This document shows positions 51,955 to 62,620 of a DNA stretch of 64,000 nucleotides, piece by piece. Source of the DNA: Fistularia commersonii (Eukaryota; Chordata; Actinopteri; Syngnathiformes; Fistulariidae); contig JBBMNZ010000034.1 of the NCBI GenBank assembly GCA_037954325.1, forward strand, positions 9,007,501 to 9,071,500. Direction: 5' to 3'. The notes under the pieces are model-generated. The model was not told where the DNA came from and made no database searches. It worked only from the letters and a program-made list of their open reading frames with translations. Position 1 is the stretch's first letter. Each line of letters opens with the position of its first letter. The translations under genes were made by a program, and so were the position numbers.

Positions 51955-52445
51955 GAACGTCACGCGACCGAGTAAAGACATTCACTCGTTCGTTCACAAA
52001 TCCTGTGATTCATTCAAACGGGCGTCGTGTAAAGACATGCAAACGTTCACTCGCACGTTCGCGTGTCGAGAAAAGACATTCACGCGTCGTCCACGCGTCA
52101 CACGGAGACGCGCAAACGTTCACTCGTTCGTTCGCGCTGCGAATGGAGGCGGGTAAACGTTCGCTCGCTCATTCGCACGTCATCACACTGAAACAGCAAG
52201 TAAAGCCATTCATTCACGTCAAGCAGACAGTCATTCATTCACACGTCATATGGGGACATATGACCATTCTACAGCCATTTTATTTATTATTGTTATGTCC
52301 TACTTGAAACTCTGGCACAACAATTTCCTTCGGGATAAATAAAGTTGTTCTTATTCTTATTCTTATTCTTCTATGGCGCGCAGGACCGTTCGCTCGTCGT
52401 GTAGAGACGTAAAAGCGTTCGGCCTCTCGTTCACACGCCTGGGAA
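51955..52445 (+). repeat. Diverged minisatellite with acgttcactcgttcgttcgc motif
   Basis: Repeated phrase (g)acg-caaacgttcactcgttcgttcgc-cacacgtca at irregular steps of about 45-65 bp. It is interrupted at about 52262-52372 by a LINE tail and resumes with gttcgctcgtcgtgtagaga. Confidence 0.7.
52262..52372 (+). mobile_element. LINE 3' tail with (TTATTC)n inserted in the minisatellite
   Basis: actctggcacaacaatttcc, then ttcgggataaataaagttg, then four TTATTC units. It is related to but distinct from the (TTATC)n tails. Confidence 0.75.
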
Positions 52446-53568
52446 ATGTAGGAACCTCCTGCATGTTTTTGGACTGTCATTAAAAGTAAATAATAAAAAA
52501 AACAGCGGTTCTGTGCCAGCTCTCGCTGTCGGAGGCACTTAGGAGTTTTCACGCGAAACATCTGCATTTCATTTCTCCGTTTTCCTCCTGCATTAATGTG
52601 TGAATGGGAAATATCACACTTTGTTTCTTTTCCAAACATCCCTTTTGCTGATAGTAAAACATCTCGCTGGTATACAATAACAATCCCCCTCCCAGATGAA
52701 ACGCGGCGGCGGCGGCGCTGGATTCGAGGCTACGTAGCGAGCCGGGCGTTCATTTCCAACAACGAAATCACGTAGCCTCTTTCAAAAAGGACGTGATCGG
52801 CGCAAACGGCGTGTCGAAAATATCGAAAACCTCCTCCGGCGGAGGAACTCCCAGATCCGCCGTTCTCACACGCACACGCACGAAAACCAACAACAACAAC
52901 AACAACACAACTGCGCGAGGCTGAGGGAGGTGGAAATGCAGTTGTCAGCCAGGAAAACTGCGCGGCGCCTGCCAGACGTCCAATTGAATTATCTTTAAAA
53001 CTGGAGGCCGTCCAGTCGGCCCAGAACTCCAGGCCTGGTTCGAAAACTCGCCGGCGAGCGGTCGCGTTTCTCTGGCGTACGACAATCGGGGCGGGAGTCA
53101 CCTATGGAAAGTGCAGGAAATGAGCTGCAGGTGTTTTGGACGGATCGGACGGAGTTTTGAAATAGTTGGCACTCGGATCGTTTGAAGCTCTCTCGAAAGT
53201 CGGAGCCGGCCTTTCCGCAAACGGGTTTCGGCGTCGGAGTTCCCGGCGAATTGGGATCCGTTATTAATTGCATGGTGCGGAGAATGGAGAGCGGCGCGAG
53301 GAAAAAGACGCCGCCGACCCCCAACGCCCCTGACGGCGTGGATCAACAGTCGCAGGATCTCAAGATGTCTGGAAAAGCCGAGCTGCCAAATACCTCGAAA
53401 ACGCGACTGGAACCCGCCTCCCCCCCCCAAACCGCGACACTTTGGGAGGAAACCGATTTTTTTTTTTGTTTGTTCGTTTTGTTTTCGTCTTCTTTCGCAG
53501 TTTATGGCACTCCGTCTCCAGTGCCTTTGACTTTTTGACAGCGCTATATTTTAGAGGAGGATACTCAC

Positions 53569-53606
53569 ATTATTGTGGCTCCATCTCTATGTCTTCCTGG
53601 TCTCTG
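53569..53606 (-). CDS. Candidate csf1 tail exon with NAGNAG acceptor
   Basis: Minus-strand exon with acceptor ttacag followed by a second cag (NAGNAG) and donor gtgagt. In the phase 0 path from the microexon it reads QRPGRHRDGATI and stays open. In the path where the microexon reads SRSYTES, it reads RDQEDIEMEPQ and stops (TAA 53570-53572) one base before the donor. The second reading looks like an acidic cytoplasmic end but needs two extra bases from upstream. Both splice sites are strong; the frame is undecided. Confidence 0.45.
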
Positions 53607-53689
53607 CTGTAACGAAAATGGCAAGCATATGTATTAGCCACAATTCGAAACACATGCGACGGCCGACGGGGTTTGTTTTCACTTCTTAC

Positions 53690-53713
53690 CTTGATTCTGT
53701 GTACGATCTTGAT
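53690..53713 (-). CDS. 24-nt microexon, candidate csf1 tail or 3'UTR exon
   Basis: Bounded on the minus strand by a good acceptor (cccctcacag) and a perfect donor (AAG|gtaagaag). In the phase of the CSF1 transmembrane exon it reads IKIVHRIK. The other two phases are also open. It lies 3.5 kb downstream of that exon with only a Tigger-type transposon between, so the simplest host is csf1. Confidence 0.45.
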
Positions 53714-53995
53714 CTGTGAGGGGTGTGGGTCTTCTGTCGGGAGAGAAAAAGGGCTCGGTTAAAACGAGGCTAGCGAGACGGAAGAGGAAGCCGTGGCGAA
53801 AACGAAACAGTTCTCCGCGTTATTTTGGTAGAAATGTGACCCAGTTGGAGAGGAGTCAGCAAACGAAAAGCAGCATCGGAGATGATCTGCGGGGAGAGTC
53901 GACTGTTTGAGATCCGCTAGAATCCTCATCGCCAAACTATTATAATTTCTCTGTCTCCGCACTAAACCGCCGGTTTAATTAGATAAACTCGTATA

Positions 53996-54504
53996 CAGTG
54001 ATCCCTCGTTTACTTTTCACGGTTTCGCTACTTCCCGGATTTGCATCGTGCATCATGTTCTGCATTCTGATTGGCTAAAAAGTCGCTCCGCTTCTTCTCT
54101 ACCTGTGCGTTGCGGTTTAATATGTTCACGTACGAAAAACAGCTTGCCAAATTTACATGACGTACGTGCAAATTCTCTTGCGATTTTGAGTTTCTCTAAA
54201 ACCCATAATGTTGACAAAACGTGACAAAAGGCAGCGGAAGATGCTATCTATCGCAGATAAAGTCAAACTTCTGGACATGCTAAGGGAAGCTAAAAGCTAC
54301 GCGGCCGTAGGTCGGCATTACGGAATTAATGAATCTTCCGTTCGTTCCATAAAGAAGGAAGAAAAAAACATAAGGACGACAGCAGCGATGTATAATAGAG
54401 TATTTAATTGTATAATAAAGAAAATAAAGGTTTCTACTTCCCGGATTTTGCCTATCGCGGGTTCTTTTTGGAACGTAACCCCCGTGAAAAACAAGGGTAT
54501 ACTG
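53996..54504 (+). mobile_element. Tigger/pogo-type DNA transposon, internally deleted
   Basis: Ends cagtgatccctcgtttac and aacaagggtatactg are inverted repeats of the Tigger type, flanked by TA on both sides (53994-53995, 54505-54506). Subterminal phrases ctacttcccggattt occur in both halves. At 508 bp it lacks the DDE catalytic part. Confidence 0.85.
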
Positions 54505-54549
54505 TACTTCGTGCGTTCAAACGGGGTTTATTTGGCTGGAGGTACTTAA
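54208..54549 (+). pseudogene. Tigger transposase remnant with N-terminal HTH
   Basis: Open for 113 codons. MLSIADKVKLLDMLREAKSY then AAVGRHYGINESSVRSIKKE is the CENP-B/pogo-type helix-turn-helix found at the start of Tigger transposases. After about residue 58 the reading runs into the 3' terminal repeat of the element, so the DDE domain is gone. Confidence 0.8.
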
Positions 54550-57050
54550 AAAACAGCCACGTGATTCAAAACTTACAAAAACGCTCAGCAGATGGCCACG
54601 GCACCGCTCGCGGTTTATAGACGGCCACGCCGTTTCCCCGCCTCGGAGCGGCGGAGCCCACGATTAATGACCAACGCCGGCAAATTCTCAACAGGTGAAA
54701 TGAAATACAAAGTTGAATCGCGGGCAGTCGGCGATCCGGCATTGAAACCGTTTGACTGTTTCATAGCTGGACGAAGGATCGGTCCGCAAAACTCAGCAAG
54801 CGGCGATTACAAGATGCCCCGCTTCGCTTTCTTCCCGTCTTCTAAGGAGCTCCGGCTGGATAGCGTGCAGCACCTGGGCACCACCACCTTTTTTTTACCA
54901 GCACCTTCATCTGCGAGAATCCCCCTCCCATGGCTTTTACAACATCCCCCATGGGCACCGGCTCCGTCTGATAACGTTTGTGGGTTTTCATGACACAACC
55001 TGCGCTGAGAATCGGGAATTTTTATGGGACGCCTTTATTTCTTTTGGGGCCGAAGAGAAGCCGTGTTGCCAATTATATCCATTAAGATCACTGGAGGATA
55101 ACTGGGGTTTTTCACAGCGGGAGCCGCCGACTTATCGGAGAAATCGGCGTTAGGAGCCGAGCGGTTCGCTTCATTGTGGATGTTATTGTCCAAAATTTTT
55201 CCCGTTGATGTTCAGGACGGCGTCGCTTGTTGCAGAAGCCGCTTCCGTGATTCCGGGGTTAAAAACGACGACAGTTCGGACGGATTTGAACGCAGGCGAG
55301 GCGACGAAACCAACTGTCGGTTGAAAAAATTCAGCGACGACGGCTACGTTTCAAGCGATCGGATGGTCGCGATCGACCCCAGGACGCTTTGGCCTGCGGA
55401 CGGAAGGAGTCTGGGATTGAAACGCCAACTTTCCGATGGGAAATCTTCCCGCTCTGCCTTCTCGGTATGCTTTTGTCAAGTTTGTGAGAACTGGCTGTGA
55501 ATTCCGAGATGGACAAAAATGAAACGGTAGCTGAAAAAAAAAAAAGAAATTTTGATCGCTTACACGGAATAATCTGGGTGAATTTCCGTGCGATTTAATC
55601 GCGCACAGAAGGAGAGCTCAGCTGATTCAAGTGTGGTGCAGAATGATCACCTCCTCCCCCGTGGTCACACATTTTCACTGAGCACGCAGATGATTTTAAT
55701 TAAGATCAAGACGGGTCTGGATCCGAGCAGCTGGAGGACGGACGCCCGACGACAAGTAAGACAAGCAAGGTGGACGGCGAACCCTCCTAGCGGAGCGCTT
55801 CGGGGAAATTATGGCTTCCTGCCGCTTCTGTTTGTCCACGAGACGCTTCCAGGAACTGTCCGGCTCCAGGAAGCCGCTTTGGAGCGTTGCCTTCCCGTGC
55901 ACCTTAAGCTCCCCGCTCCAAAACAAACCATCCGAGAAGAAGAAGAAGAGGAAGGCGACCGTGCTATGCGGAGGTGGACGCTGCCGCAGCGTTCGTGGAA
56001 AAAGAACCGTGGACTCTCAGATGGTTTGAGGAGAACCTTGTTAGCCGTTAGCTAACGCCGCACTTATTTTGGTCCAAATTGTTGACGTTCCTCAGCTTGG
56101 ACCTCTCGGTCGCGCCGCTTCTGTCCAAACATCTGTCCGGTGAGTGGGATAGCTTTTAAAAAAAGGCGTCTCTAGCTTATGAGCTCCTCAGATCACAAAG
56201 CAACGACGTCATCTCGGTTCCAACGGAAGCGTAAAAAGAGGCTAAGCTGGTTCCGGGAGCTGAGATCCCGGTTCCTGGTTCCTCCACCCGGTGGTGAGAT
56301 CGGCGAAAAGTTCCTTGAGCGCGAAAGAGGCTGGAGCTGGTTCCTCACGGAAGGCCGGCGTCGGCGACGCGCTCGTCCAGAATCGACCGGAACCGAAAGT
56401 TATTTTTCCACTCAAAGGGGGGATTCTTTGACTCAAAGGCACAGCAGGGAAATCCAACATCGGCCCCTTCACGTCCGTCCGCCACATTGGCAAGAAACGC
56501 GCGGCGTCCGTACATAAGCACGTATGGCGCACGTTTCGTCGGATACATTCCACAAGCGTTTGCAATATCTTTTTAAAAATGCTTGACCAAAGAGCCGGCC
56601 CTCGGAGCCAGAGCCAATCCCAGAGCTCTTTCCAGTTCTCAAAAATCCATCTGGTACACAGAGCACAGATGCAGAACGCAGATTTCTCCATGGGGATGAA
56701 TAAAATACAGCTTATCTAACTTGACAAACCAAATGTAACTACAGAACAGACACCGCTTTCATCGACGCGGAATTCCTCGCTTTAACGTTCGCCGTTTATA
56801 AATCTCTCCCCGCCCGAATCCAATCCGACGCGCGGTCTATCATTTTCCCACGGAATCGTCCAAAAAAAAGGTATCTATCGAACATCTTCGGATGACCTCG
56901 GGGGACGGTTCTTTTGAAGGAAACGCCGTTTTCCATTTTCCGGTATTTTCGACAAACGGGAGTTCCTTAAATTCCGCCGGTGCGAAAAAAAATCGCAGAT
57001 TCCCCCAGAGGAGAAGAAGCCAACCCGGTCTTTTTTTGCGTCCATCTTAC
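54510..57050. other. Probable csf1 intron or intergenic stretch
   Basis: Unique-looking sequence. A short splice-bounded plus-strand segment at 56096-56139 (acceptor ttcctcag, donor gtgagt) and a 155-codon plus-strand frame at 55588-56055 were noted, but neither has a recognisable product. Confidence 0.35.
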
Positions 57051-57103
57051 CAGCAGCGGGAGCTGGCGTTTCAGCCGGAGGGAGAGCGGCGGCGGCGGCG
57101 GCG
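57051..57103 (-). CDS. csf1: Candidate csf1 cytoplasmic exon (poly-Arg tail, stop at 57071)
   Basis: Follows the transmembrane exon in phase 0 after ggcttggcag and would encode RRRRRRSPSG then TGA (57071-57073), with a strong GTAAG donor 20 nt after the stop. An Arg-rich sequence directly after the membrane resembles mammalian CSF1. However, the upstream polypyrimidine tract is poor and the coding part is a CGC repeat, so this may be chance. Confidence 0.4.
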
Positions 57104-57219
57104 CTGCCAAGCCCTACTTTATTGCAATACGACTGGAATGCACGGTTAAACTTTATTAGCGCACGTGCGATCCCCGGCCTTCGGAATCAGCGAACTAAGG
57201 AGCGCCGGCCGGTCGGTAC

Positions 57220-58195
57220 CTTTTGCGTGATGAGGCAGTAGAGGGTGAGTATGAGCAGCAGTCCTCCGCAGATGGAGGTGACGATGAAGCCGAGCTTGAA
57301 CAGGTCTTTCCTCTGAGCCGCCAGCACCGACCTCCTGCCGTAGCTGTCTGTGGAAGAAGACGCCGCCTTTGAGCGAAAGCTCCGGGAGTCGGTTTGAACG
57401 TTTTTAAAACAAGAAGCCCCCACCCGTGTAGCGCTGCGTGGGGGACTCCGTGTACGGCTCGGCGGTGGAGCCGGTGGCGTCGGTGTACTCGTGCTGGCAC
57501 CTCCAGTCCACCGGCGTGTCGCTGGTGCTCACCAGCTCCCAGTAAACCGCCAGCACCTCGGAGGCTCTCTGCAGCGCCTCCTTGGGGGAACCTTTGTACA
57601 GCATCTCGAAGCTCTCCGGCTTATTCTGCGGCGCAGAAAATACCTTGAATGCTGTCACACACACACACACACACACACACGGTCGTCATCGCACCCACCT
57701 CGACCTCTTCGTTAATCTGGGGGACGCATTTCTGGGAGTAGATGTTGAGGATGAGGGCTCTCAGGGACTGCACGTATCCGTCGTTGACCGATCCCCTGTT
57801 GTATCTGAAGTGGGTGGTGAGCAGCTCCAGTATCCACGGTAACGCAGCTTTTACAAAGCAACATTTGCTCTGCGCGGAGAGGCGACACCGTTAATGGCGA
57901 GTGGGTGAATCCAAATGATCCGACGGGAGCGGAGTCGCCTTACCAAACTTCTCTGTTCTATAAACGTGTAGGTTATCGAGCAGCCGCTTCGCAACTGGTT
58001 GTCCATCTACGGAGGCGACAGCACGCATGATTACCGCGCTGGGCTCAAAAGCGCCGGCGTTTTCTGATTTTGGTGACGTACCAGATGCCTGAGTGTTAGA
58101 AGGTGCTCTCTAGTGATCGAGTGCCTGCACGGTCCGGGGATCTCGGCCATAGTGAGTGGGAAGCTCAGGAACACAAGCACACACAGACACTTTAC
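57220..58195 (-). CDS. csf1: Macrophage colony-stimulating factor 1 (CSF1), five core coding exons
   Basis: CSF1 is the ligand of the CSF1R tyrosine kinase and controls macrophage and osteoclast lineages (and pigment cells in fish). Exons on the minus strand: 58082-58195 (signal peptide VKCLCVLVFLSFPLT then GPCRHSITREHLLTLRHL), 57944-58006 (MDNQLRSGCSITYTFIEQ), 57699-57869 (SKCCFVKAALPWILELL ... YSQKCVPQINEEVE), 57424-57625 (SPKEALQRASEVL ... PVDWRCQHEY) and 57220-57347 (transmembrane LGFIVTSICGGLLLILTLY). Phases are 0,0,0,0,1,0 and all sites are GT-AG. The order and cysteines fit the four-helix M-CSF domain: GPC, SGC, KCC, QKC and WRC. The stalk between cytokine domain and membrane is only about 35 residues, far shorter than the long mammalian isoform and like short fish paralogues; csf1a versus csf1b is not resolved. 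The first coding exon, with the initiating Met, is upstream and not identified. Confidence 0.93.
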
Positions 58196-58760
58196 CTGCA
58201 ACTGACACCGGAGGAGCGCCGTCAGCGACACACACACACACACACTGGAACATCTGACAACATCGGCAGAGCTGCGGATTCTGAGCGTTCGCTCTGAGCT
58301 CGGCCTTTTCCCCCCGCGAGCGAGGGGGAAAGGGAAGCGACGGTGGGAGGGGAGGGGGGGTCGGGGGTGGGGGTGGGGGGCGCCTTCTCCCGAATCGGGT
58401 GTCGGGTTTCGGCGGCGCGCTCGACCTCGGCCGCGCTCACTCGTGGACGAACAGTGCCCTCTACCACGGGAGCGCCGCCGCCTCGGAGAGCGACGTGCCC
58501 GCGCCCCGAGTTCGCCTGCTACCAAACGGCTTTTGGCAACGGCGGCGGCGAAACGAGCTCCAGATGGACGCCCCGAATCCTCCGCTCACACGGCGACGAG
58601 CGTTCGCTTCCCGGCGCCGCGGGGCGCCGCGATTCGGGGCCCCGGAGGTATTTCTTAACAATCGACCTCCAGACTCATCCGACCTGTCCGATCCACAAAT
58701 CCGAGGAATCGTCGGGGGAGGGTGGCGGCCAAGCGCTCAATTGAAACAATAAGTTATGAT
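58196..58760 (-). promoter_or_regulatory. CpG-rich sequence 5' of csf1 exon 2
   Basis: GC- and CpG-rich unique sequence with a G-tract (58343-58380) and a short CA run. It lies directly upstream of the exon carrying the CSF1 signal peptide and may be a CpG-island promoter or part of intron 1. No convincing ATG exon with a phase 0 donor is visible. Confidence 0.3.
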
Positions 58761-58849
58761 TCATTTGTTGCCAGGCCGACATCTGAGACGTATTAAGACA
58801 TAAAAGACATTTCTTTTATAGTCGTCAGGGACAAGAGCTATTCCTTTTT

Positions 58850-60070
58850 TTTTTTTTTTTCCATATTTTGTTTTTCGCATATCGCTGAGCTGTGTGGCTC
58901 AGCTGCAGCCTTCCCATTTTTTTTTAATTTGTTTTTATTTATTTCTATTTTTTAACGTAGGAATCGTTAAACCCCCGGTGTGCCGTGACTCGCTGTTAAT
59001 CAAAGTTATATGTTTAAGTAAAAAAAAAAAAAGTGAAACTTTATCGGTGATTCTGAGGCGGAGGAGAATAAGAGACAGCAGGGAGGGAGGGAAGGAAGGA
59101 GGCTGCTGGAGATTGCAAATCGGAATAACACCTAATGGTCGATGATGAAAACAAAATGAAATCAAGATAATCTAATATATCATCGATTTGAATGGTATGC
59201 GACGAATGCAGGAGCACATGATGCAGATGTCACCTATCACATGATGTGCGTTTTTTTTTTTTTTAGTTTATGGGTCATGGAGGGACGCCACGGAGCATCC
59301 TCGCCTTGCAGAAAAACAAAAAAAAAAAATAACAAAACAAAAAAAAAAAACAAAAACAAAAAAAGCTCTCCCACCTACCTTAGCCTTGCTCTGAGTCAGG
59401 GTTGGCATCTGGTACGTGTTTGACAATGGAAAACACCAGACTCCTCTGTCACACACATTGAAGCAAAAAAAAAAAAAAAAAAAATGTTCTCGCTTCACTC
59501 CGGAGACGGGATAAGTCGCTGCGGTGCGTTTTTACGCGTGTCCGTCATGCGGTTGTGGATCTTCAGAGCATCGCCCGACGAGCTCCTCCTGCACACACCG
59601 AGTTCAAACCAAGACTAAGTGTCTCAGCTGACAGACAAGCCTTTATAAAGACCTCCCACCTCTTTCTCTTTGACAAGATGTAGCATCCCGGGCTGAGCGC
59701 AACTCAAGCTGCCGCACGGGAGGGGAGACGTGTTTGTCTCACAAATCTAATGTTGCAATTTTTTTTTTTTTTTTTTTTTAGTTGTTATTTTGTTTTTTCC
59801 ACAATTTGGTGGCTCCTTCTGAGCGGCTTCCGGGTGCTTTTAAAGCGACCCCCCCCCCACCACCACCACCCACCCCCTCTTCCCTTCTCCCCCACCTCCA
59901 TGCTTGAAATTCAATCCCTCGAAAGCAATTTTTCATTTAAAAAAAATACAGTTTCCACATCTGAGCTTTTAGGAAAACAGTTCCCACCTCTCAATCTCTC
60001 TCTCTCTCTCTCTCTTTTTTTTTTTTTTTTTTTGCTCTTTCTCTTCCTCTCTCTCTCTCCGGAGAGATCA
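58850..60070. repeat. Several T/A runs and a (CT)n tract
   Basis: Homopolymers near 58844-58860, 59248-59264, 59466-59484, 59758-59780 and 60017-60033, and (CT)n near 59995-60016. No exon recognised around them. Confidence 0.7.
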
Positions 60071-60339
60071 CATGCACCGACGCGGTGAAATAAAAGCTAG
60101 AAAGAAAATAAGGTGCGCTCTGCGTGGACGGAGCCCTGCAAGGGCCCACGCTGCTCCCGGAATCCTTCACTTTTTCTGTTGTTTTTTCAGCATTTTCTCC
60201 AGACGTGCTCGATGACACGGCGACCCACAAGCCGAGGCGAAGCCTATGGCTTTCTCAAATCCCATTTATGTTGGTTAATTTGGGGATATTATACATATGC
60301 ATTTTTGCTTCTATAGTTTTAATTTCTCAATTTTTTGTC

Positions 60340-60611
60340 TTTATTTTTGCTTAATTATCAGCAAAAGCAGTCCCTGCACCAAGTAAATCTGAATAATAAT
60401 AATAATAATAATAATAGTGGGGCAACATGGATCAAAAAGTCCAGCAATCGTCAAATATCCCCACGGGGATTTATATAGCATTAATGAAACCTTTATTTTT
60501 GCTTATTTATCAGCAACAGGAGTCGCTGCGCCTGCTAATCTGAATGATAAAAATAATAATAATTATTGTAATAATAATAACAACAACAACAAAAATAATA
60601 ATAATAATAAC

Positions 60612-60642
<31 letters not shown>

Positions 60643-60905
60643 GGGCGACTTGGCGCAGGAGGTCAAGCAATCGTCGAATTTCCCCACAGGGATTGATAAA
60701 GCATTAATATAGCTTTATTTTTGCTTATTTATCAGCAACAGTAGTTGCCGCACCAAGTAAATCTGAATGATAATAATAACAATAATAATAATAATAATAA
60801 TAATAATGATAATAATAATAATAATAATAATAATGATGGGGCGACGTGTCACAGGAGGTCAAGCAATCGTTGAATTTCGCCATGGGGATTAACAAAGCAT
60901 AAATT
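60340..60905 (+). repeat. Tandem repeat, three units each with an (AAT)n core
   Basis: Units begin tttttgcttatttatcagca near 60344, 60496 and 60716. They continue through ctgaatgataataat into (AAT)n, then ggtcaagcaatcgtcgaatt and a ccccacagggattgataaag-type end. Spacing varies with the AAT length. Confidence 0.8.
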
Positions 60906-61639
60906 ATTATTATTATAATTATTATTAATTATCATTATCATTATTATTATTATTGTTAGAATAATTATTAATAACATGTGGTCCAGAATGGGAGCTCCAC
61001 ATCTGTTTAGCACAGACAGGTGTGTCTCACCTTGGAAAATCCATCTGATGTTTTTTTAAGTATTTTAAATGTTTTTAAGTCAGTCAAGAATGTCGGGGTT
61101 CATGTTGATGCTAAATTTTGGGGTTGCTAAGAATAATGTGGGTGTGGTTTGGGGTGCAATGAATTTCTTTTTTTTTTTTTTATCTGGAATTGAGCGGAAA
61201 CAGTTTGCCAACAATCGCTATTGCTACTTAAACACCTCGAAGGCTGCTATATATTGAGGTCCGACGCCAACGGCTGGTTTGTTTCATTAGACGGAGGTAA
61301 ACCGAAAAGCACTTATTTTGTGAGGATGATGCTGCACAGCCTCAAATGTAGGACGGCGCGTTGATACGTAGCAGATAATAAATGCCTGACGCCGTAATTG
61401 GCGATTTTACAGTCCATTTGGAATGACGACTGTTTCGATTATCCCCCCACCTGGTGGAACAACCTGACCCCGGCCGGGTCGCTGAATACCCGGCAAAGTG
61501 TTACGGTGTGTGAAATTCTCCAGACGTTTGGACGCGAGTCAACATGGCAGCTGCATCAGTCGCACCGCCGCTGGTAACCGATTGCAACGTCTGCCTCTCC
61601 TCCAGCTCCACCTGTCAGGGAGAAGTTAGATACACAAAT

Positions 61640-62619
<980 letters not shown>

Positions 62620-62620
<1 letters not shown>

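Noticed and set aside
53182..53538. 118-codon plus-strand frame between fmod and csf1
   Set aside because: No motif; ends in T-rich low-complexity sequence.
56096..56139. Plus-strand mini-exon reading LDLSVAPLLSKHLS
   Set aside because: Splice-like ends but only 44 nt, and no partner exons in phase could be found.
59546..59690. ATG-containing candidates for csf1 exon 1 (ATG at 59548 with gtaaaa donor; ATG at 59686 with gtggga donor) and a CTTTATAAAG box at 59641-59650
   Set aside because: The first has the wrong phase for exon 2. The second has a phase 0 donor but lies upstream of the TATA-like box and has no sequence support.
61542..61622. Possible exon on the minus strand (VELEERQTLQSVTSGGATDA) after a good acceptor at about 61620
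   Set aside because: No credible donor before the stop and no recognisable protein; neighbouring exons absent.
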